Notes under the pieces: generated by a model
The model's database searches: none
Told to the model about the DNA's origin: nothing
The model's input: the letters and a program-made list of their open reading frames with translations, nothing else
Shown: piece after piece, positions 8,090 through 10,828 of the stretch
Layout of the letters: every line of letters starts with the position of its first letter
Position numbering within the stretch: the first letter of the stretch is position 1
NCBI GenBank assembly: GCA_016293065.1
Contig: JAEDEY010000071.1
Location: forward strand, 1-10,828
From: Bacteroidales bacterium
GTDB lineage: Bacteria; Bacteroidota; Bacteroidia; Bacteroidales; UBA3663
Direction: 5' to 3'
DNA length: 10,828 bases
Translations under genes and position numbers: made by a program

Positions 8090-8121
8090 CAAAAATAATC
8101 AAATTTACCAAAATTGTCAAA
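8090..8121 (-). promoter_or_regulatory. Promoter of the efflux operon
   Basis: On the minus strand, TTTG (8121-8118), a 20-base spacer and TATTTTTG (8097-8090) match the Bacteroidetes promoter consensus exactly. Transcription should start near 8083, giving a leader of about 45 bases before the ATG at 8038. Confidence 0.75.
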
Positions 8122-8165
8122 GATTTCTATTCCATAATACCCTATTACATGACTTTTGGTAAATT
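8102..8165. promoter_or_regulatory. Perfect 12-bp inverted repeat, likely operator of the efflux operon
   Basis: AATTTACCAAAA (8102-8113) and its exact reverse complement TTTTGGTAAATT (8154-8165) lie 52 bp apart centre to centre, close to five turns of B-DNA. The downstream arm sits between the -7 and -33 boxes of the efflux promoter; the other arm lies upstream of the -33 box. This fits repression by two protein units on the same DNA face, possibly by looping. The regulator is not identified. Confidence 0.6.
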
Positions 8166-8218
8166 ATTTTAGCCTTTTAGAAAACATACTATTGACCGAA
8201 CTTTACAATTGCTCGTGC

Positions 8219-9106
8219 TTATTTTGTCGGTTCGATATGCAGCATTATGTGTGTTCCTTTGCCAAATTCCGTCTTGAGCGACTGTTCGATGGCAGTGGCA
8301 TGAACGTGTGACTCGGCGAGCGTGATGCCGGCGGGCATTCGCAGGTGCATTTCTATGGCTATGATGTTGCCGATGCGTCGTGTATGCAGCTTATGTATGT
8401 CGCTCACCAGCGTGTCTTGATACACTATCTGTTCTATTCTGTCTTCAGTTTCTTTCGGCAGGCTTTCTTCGAGCAGTTCTCCCGATGCCTGGCGTATAAT
8501 CCTGAATGCCGTGACGATGATCAGCACACACACCACTATAGCGGCGATAGGGTCGAGTATCGCCCAGCCATCGCCCAGCATCACTGCTCCTCCGATGCCG
8601 ATGGCTGTTCCCACCGACGAGAGTGCGTCGCTTCGGTGATGCCATGCGTTGGCTTCGAGAGCCTTCGACTTCACCTCGTCTGCCACCTTGCGTGTTGCAC
8701 GGAATATCCATTCCTTGAGTGTGATGCTGAGCAGTGCAGCCCACAGAGCAATGATACCGGGCGATTCGAGCCTGTTGCCCTGCAATGCATCGGCAATCTT
8801 TTCTATTCCATCCCATCCGATCAAGACAGCCACCACAGCCAATGCCAGGCCAATGACCGACGTGGCAAGTGTCTCGTATTTGCCATGTCCGTAGTCATGG
8901 TCATGGTCGGCTGGCTTGCTGCTCAGCCTCACAAAGACAATGACTATGATGTCGGTGAGGAAGTCGCTCAGCGAATGGATGGCATCGGCTATCATGGCAG
9001 CCGAATGTCCCAAGATGCCTGCTGCAAACTTAAACACCAAGAGCACGACGTTGACGATGCTCCCTGCCAGTGTGATTCTGTAGATACGACGATCGCGTGG
9101 TTGCAT
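8219..9106 (-). CDS. Cation diffusion facilitator family metal exporter
   Basis: Inner-membrane metal/proton antiporter that removes divalent cations, probably Zn2+, from the cytoplasm. The 295 residues are normal for the family. In helix 2 the site reads DAIHSLSD (D41, H44, D48) and in helix 5 HHRSD (H156, D160). Two HxxxD pairs are the pattern linked to zinc in this family; Mn- and Fe-type members usually have Asp in place of the first His. The loop after helix 2 has DHDHDYGHGKYETLA (67-81), a conserved metal-proximal segment. The last 85 or so residues form the soluble ferredoxin-like dimer domain, including DIHKLHTRRIG and AESHVHATAIE. The ATG at 9106 directly begins the amphipathic N-terminus. 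It is probably a separate unit from the efflux operon, with 177 bases and a promoter between them. Three copies of an 8-base repeat precede its start. Metal specificity is inferred. Confidence 0.92.
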   Translation of the reverse strand: MQPRDRRIYRITLAGSIVNVVLLVFKFAAGILGHSAAMIADAIHSLSDFLTDIIVIVFVRLSSKPADHDHDYGHGKYETLATSVIGLALAVVAVLIGWDGIEKIADALQGNRLESPGIIALWAALLSITLKEWIFRATRKVADEVKSKALEANAWHHRSDALSSVGTAIGIGGAVMLGDGWAILDPIAAIVVCVLIIVTAFRIIRQASGELLEESLPKETEDRIEQIVYQDTLVSDIHKLHTRRIGNIIAIEMHLRMPAGITLAESHVHATAIEQSLKTEFGKGTHIMLHIEPTK

Positions 9107-9114
9107 ATTCTGTT

Positions 9115-9146
9115 TATGTGGTTATGTGGTTGCGAGGATATGTGGT
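9115..9146 (-). repeat. 8-base direct repeats in the CDF gene leader
   Basis: On the minus strand ACCACATA occurs three times, at 9146-9139, 9130-9123 and 9122-9115. On an 8-base grid, the unit between the first and second (9138-9131) has diverged. The array ends 8 bases before the ATG at 9106, inside the probable leader. Confidence 0.6.
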
Positions 9147-9167
9147 CTTTCGCTCCATTTCCTGTGG

Positions 9168-9201
9168 CAAAAGTATGTATTTTATCGCAATTTTGTTCAA
9201 T
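9168..9201 (-). promoter_or_regulatory. Possible promoter of the CDF gene
   Basis: On the minus strand TACTTTTG (9175-9168) matches the -7 consensus. The best -33 candidate is ATTG (9201-9198), with a 22-base spacer that is slightly long. It would give a leader of about 55 bases containing the octamer repeats. Confidence 0.4.
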
Positions 9202-9253
9202 TAAGAGCGGTTTTCTGTTAATTTTGCCGAAATAAACTGTATTTGTACCGTAT

Positions 9254-9289
9254 TTTTCTTGTAAGAAAAGATGAAACTTCATATCTTTG
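9254..9289 (+). promoter_or_regulatory. Promoter of the rubrerythrin-rubredoxin operon, with palindrome over the -33 box
   Basis: TATCTTTG (9282-9289) is an exact -7 match. With a 20-base spacer, the -33 position holds CTTG (9258-9261), one base off TTTG. A palindrome, TTTTCTT-GT-AAGAAAA (9254-9269), is centred on this -33 box, where a regulator could bind. The start site should be near 9296, giving a leader of about 40 bases. Confidence 0.65.
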
Positions 9290-9336
9290 CGCAGACAAAT
9301 TATAAAATTTTTCACTAACAATTAAACAACTTTATT

Positions 9337-9876
9337 ATGGCAAACAAGTATTCTGGAACACAGACAGAGAAAAACCTTGAGGCTGCATTCGCAGGTGAGT
9401 CGCAGGCTCGCAACAAATATACTTATTTCGCTTCTCGTGCCAAGAAGGATGGTTTTGAGCAGATTGCTGCCATCTTCCAGCACACTGCCGACAACGAGAA
9501 GGAGCATGCCAAGCTTTGGTTCAAGGAGCTCGAGGGTATCGGCACAACTGCAGAGAACCTTGTTGCTGCTGCTGAAGGTGAAAACTATGAGTGGACTGAT
9601 ATGTATGCGGGCTTCGCAAAGACTGCAGAAGAAGAAGGCTTCACAGAGCTTGCAGCTAAGTTCCGTCTCGTAGCTGCTATCGAGAAGCGTCATGAGGAGC
9701 GTTATCGCGCTTTGCTCCGCAACGTCGAGGCACAGGAAGTATTCAAGAAGAGCGAAGTAAAGGTGTGGGAATGCCGCAATTGCGGTCATATCGTAGTGGG
9801 CACCGAGGCTCCTGAGCTATGCCCAACCTGCGCTCATCCTCAGTCTTATTTCGAATTGGTTTCCGACAACTATTAA
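9337..9876 (+). CDS. rbr: Rubrerythrin
   Basis: Cytoplasmic non-haem iron peroxidase of anaerobes that reduces hydrogen peroxide to water using electrons from rubredoxin. The 179 residues fall in two domains. The ferritin-like diiron four-helix domain occupies about 1-135, with the ligand motifs AGESQARNKY (E21), NEKEH (E54, H57), AEEEG (98-101 region) and AIEKRHEERY (E116, H119). The C-terminal rubredoxin-like domain has CRNC (C146, C149) and CPTC (C162, C165), which bind one iron. This is the classic two-domain order and length, with all expected ligands present. It follows its own promoter and precedes a separate rubredoxin gene by 26 bases, its likely electron donor. Codon use looks biased to common codons, as in a highly expressed gene. 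I am confident in the assignment. Confidence 0.97.
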   Translation: MANKYSGTQTEKNLEAAFAGESQARNKYTYFASRAKKDGFEQIAAIFQHTADNEKEHAKLWFKELEGIGTTAENLVAAAEGENYEWTDMYAGFAKTAEEEGFTELAAKFRLVAAIEKRHEERYRALLRNVEAQEVFKKSEVKVWECRNCGHIVVGTEAPELCPTCAHPQSYFELVSDNY

Positions 9877-9902
9877 TCTCAAATAACTAAATTTTTGTAT
9901 TT

Positions 9903-10064
9903 ATGAAAAAGTACGTTTGTGACGTATGTGGCTGGGAGTATGATCCTGAAGTAGGCGACCCAGATGCTGGTATCGAACCTGGTGTTGCTTTCGAGGATCT
10001 TCCTGAAGATTTCGTATGCCCACTCTGCGGTGTTGGCAAGGACGAGTTCTCTCCAGTAGATTGA
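9903..10064 (+). CDS. Rubredoxin
   Basis: A 53-residue one-iron electron carrier, too short for many gene finders. The protein starts MKKYVCDVCGWEYDPEVGDP. Its two CxxC knuckles, VCDVCG (C6, C9) and VCPLCG (C39, C42), hold the iron. The aromatic and acidic residues between them, and the GxPGxxFEDLPxDFxCPLCG-type centre, are standard. It begins 26 bases after the rubrerythrin stop and is followed at once by a strong terminator, so the two genes form one operon. Its expected role is to pass electrons from an NAD(P)H-rubredoxin reductase to rubrerythrin during peroxide removal. No reductase gene is in this window. Confidence 0.96.
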   Translation: MKKYVCDVCGWEYDPEVGDPDAGIEPGVAFEDLPEDFVCPLCGVGKDEFSPVD

Positions 10065-10089
10065 TACATTCCCCAAAATCCCTCATTAT

Positions 10090-10122
10090 AGCCGTTGCGT
10101 GTTTCTTCGCAGCGGCTTTTTT
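10090..10122 (+). terminator. Intrinsic terminator of the rubrerythrin-rubredoxin operon
   Basis: AGCCGTTGCG (10090-10099) pairs with CGCAGCGGCT (10108-10117) over 10 bp with one G-U, around an 8-base loop, and is followed by TTTTT. It begins 26 bases after the rubredoxin stop. This is a strong textbook terminator. Confidence 0.9.
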
Positions 10123-10219
10123 GTTTTTGAGTTTGACAACTTTGACAACTTCCTCTATTTCCTGATGCAAAGATTCTCTGGTTTTAGAAATGCAAGAATT
10201 TAACTGAAATGTCTGTGTT

Positions 10220-10251
10220 TTTGTGATGTTCTGTATTATAAACTACTTTTG
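10220..10251 (+). promoter_or_regulatory. Upstream promoter of the BspA-like gene
   Basis: TTTG (10220-10223), a 20-base spacer and TACTTTTG (10244-10251) match the Bacteroidetes consensus exactly. Transcription would start near 10258, giving a leader of about 140 bases. Confidence 0.65.
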
Positions 10252-10271
10252 TAACGTTTTTGAAAGAAATA

Positions 10272-10303
10272 TTTGCATTTGTGTCAAAAATGTGTTAAAC
10301 TTG
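10272..10303 (+). promoter_or_regulatory. Second, downstream promoter of the BspA-like gene
   Basis: TTTG (10272-10275), a 20-base spacer and TAAACTTG (10296-10303) differ from the consensus at one base. Transcription would start near 10310, inside the first leader hairpin, giving a leader of about 87 bases. Confidence 0.5.
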
Positions 10304-10305
10304 CA

Positions 10306-10387
10306 CCAAGGGTATTACGCCCTTTGGGACTTAAGGAAGTATTAACCATTGCCAACGCCCGACCTCGTGGCTGCAATATGTGTCGGG
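10306..10387 (+). promoter_or_regulatory. Candidate structured mRNA leader of the BspA-like gene
   Basis: Hairpin 1: CCAAGGG (10306-10312) pairs with CCCTTTGG (10320-10327) with one bulged T. Further on, GCCA (10351-10354) can pair with TGGC (10368-10371), and CCCGAC (10358-10363) pairs perfectly with GTCGGG (10382-10387). These two helices cross, giving a compact pseudoknot arrangement whose 3' strand ends 9 bases before the ATG at 10397. The stretch is clearly richer in G and C than its surroundings. I do not recognise it as a known riboswitch; the fold is inferred by eye. Confidence 0.4.
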
Positions 10388-10396
10388 AAAAAGATT

Positions 10397-10783
10397 ATGA
10401 ATAAAAGATTTACTGCATTAATGACAACGCTCATCCTCAGCATTATCTTCTCAATCTCTGCATCCGCCTACGATGTTGAGGTGGATGGAATATACTATAA
10501 CTTAGTTTCAGAAGGCAATGTTGCGGAAGTGACAGAAGGGGATGAACAGTATTCCGGAAGCATTACTATACCATCTTCAATAAAAGTAAACGATGAGGAA
10601 TATACAGTCACAAGTATTGGAGATGCTTTCAAATTTTGCAGAGGCTTGACGTCAGTCACAATCCCGAATTCTGTGACAAGTATTGGAAAAAATGCTTTTT
10701 GGGGATGCAGTGGCCTCACCTCAGTCACTATTCCTAATTCTGTAACAAGTATTGGAGTATCTGCTTTCTTTAATTGTAATTAG
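10397..10783 (+). CDS. Short BspA-like leucine-rich-repeat surface protein, probably truncated
   Basis: The ATG at 10397 is chosen because it starts a clear signal peptide, MNKRFTALMTTLILSIIFSI followed by SASA, cut before YDVEVDG; an in-frame TTG at 10349 lies in the leader. The protein has 128 residues. After a short beta-rich start (YDVEVDGIYYNLVSEG), it has LRR_5/BspA-type repeats of 22-23 residues with the core GLTSVTIPNSVTSIG. Only two full units and the start of a third are present, ending abruptly after AFFNCN. BspA proteins usually carry many units and a C-terminal sorting region, so this copy is far shorter than normal. Relatives act in adhesion and host or matrix binding at the cell surface; with so few repeats and no sorting tail, that role is doubtful here. 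It may be a decayed or recombined copy. The gene is richer in A and T than its neighbours. The family is firm; functional status is uncertain. Confidence 0.8.
   Translation: MNKRFTALMTTLILSIIFSISASAYDVEVDGIYYNLVSEGNVAEVTEGDEQYSGSITIPSSIKVNDEEYTVTSIGDAFKFCRGLTSVTIPNSVTSIGKNAFWGCSGLTSVTIPNSVTSIGVSAFFNCN
10607..10783 (+). repeat. Tandem LRR-encoding DNA repeats
   Basis: Units run 10607-10672 (66 bases), 10673-10741 (69 bases) and a partial third from 10742 up to the stop. The segments coding TSVTIPNSVTSIG are nearly identical between units at the DNA level, for example ACAAGTATTGGA recurs exactly. Such identity favours unit loss or gain by recombination or slippage. Confidence 0.8.
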
Positions 10784-10828
10784 ATATGCGTACCAACCAT
10801 CAATAACAAGAAACACTTGCAACTAAAC

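Larger units (their letters stand above)
10065..10396 (+). other. Intergenic region before the BspA-like gene
   Basis: This 332-base stretch contains the rubredoxin operon terminator, a tandem 9-base repeat TTTGACAAC at 10132-10140 and 10141-10149, two in-line promoters (10220-10251 and 10272-10303) and a GC-richer, potentially structured leader (10304-10390). I see no additional gene in it. Confidence 0.65.

Noticed and set aside
8100..8107. Second minus-strand -7 match, TAAATTTG, in the efflux promoter region
   Set aside because: No TTTG-like -33 box lies 19-21 bases upstream, unlike the match at 8090-8097.
8345..9235. A 296-codon open frame on the + strand opposite the CDF gene
   Set aside because: It is rich in Cys, His and Gln with no coherent fold and covers a well-conserved family gene on the other strand; it is a shadow frame.
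10132..10149. Tandem 9-base repeat TTTGACAAC
   Set aside because: Only two copies, and not positioned at either promoter; too little to call an operator or a site-specific recombination site.
10168..10196. Minus-strand promoter-like boxes (AATCTTTG with CTTG)
   Set aside because: The -7 box lacks its leading T, the spacer is only 17 bases, and no minus-strand gene follows before the rubredoxin operon terminator.
10349..10396. N-terminal extension of the BspA-like frame from TTG 10349
   Set aside because: It would put 16 residues before a proper signal peptide and translate the structured leader; the ATG at 10397 fits better.

Overview
The window looks like a chromosomal segment of a Bacteroidales bacterium, most likely Prevotellaceae. 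Three things point there. Promoters match the Bacteroidetes primary-sigma signature (TTTG, about 20 bases, TAnnTTTG) and genes lack Shine-Dalgarno sites. A BspA-type leucine-rich-repeat protein has a mature N-terminus typical of Prevotella. A secreted GH5 enzyme ends in a Por-secretion-like tail. This placement is from recognition, not a database search.

Layout: (1) 1-1433 (+), a lipoprotein alkaline phosphatase cut by the window's left edge, followed by a terminator. (2) 1434-1872, a long regulatory region with an array of repeats, a consensus promoter and a roughly 210-base leader carrying a long hairpin. It serves a secreted family 5 glycoside hydrolase at 1873-3789 (+). (3) 3811-3852, an 18-bp perfect stem that ends both the hydrolase and the convergent operon. 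(4) 8038-3891 (-), a three-gene operon for an envelope-spanning efflux pump: TolC-like outer membrane channel, HlyD/EmrA-type adaptor, and 14-helix EmrB-type MFS pump. Its promoter overlaps one arm of a perfect 12-bp inverted repeat whose arms lie 52 bp apart. (5) 9106-8219 (-), a cation diffusion facilitator (zinc-type metal exporter). (6) 9337-10064 (+), rubrerythrin and rubredoxin, a peroxide-detoxifying pair with its own promoter and terminator. (7) 10220-10783 (+), a very short BspA-like protein with two in-line promoters and a GC-richer leader that could fold into a pseudoknot.

How the genes relate: the efflux operon should export toxic compounds across both membranes, the CDF protein exports divalent metal, and rubrerythrin with rubredoxin removes hydrogen peroxide in an anaerobe. 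The phosphatase and GH5 enzyme act outside the cytoplasm on phosphate esters and polysaccharide. These are separate transcription units; I see no sign that they form one system.

No mobile element, CRISPR array, tRNA or rRNA was seen. I did not find a convincing new multi-gene system. The most unusual content is non-coding: the operator-like dyad of the efflux operon, the hydrolase leader, the octamer repeats before the CDF gene, and the leader of the truncated BspA-like gene.
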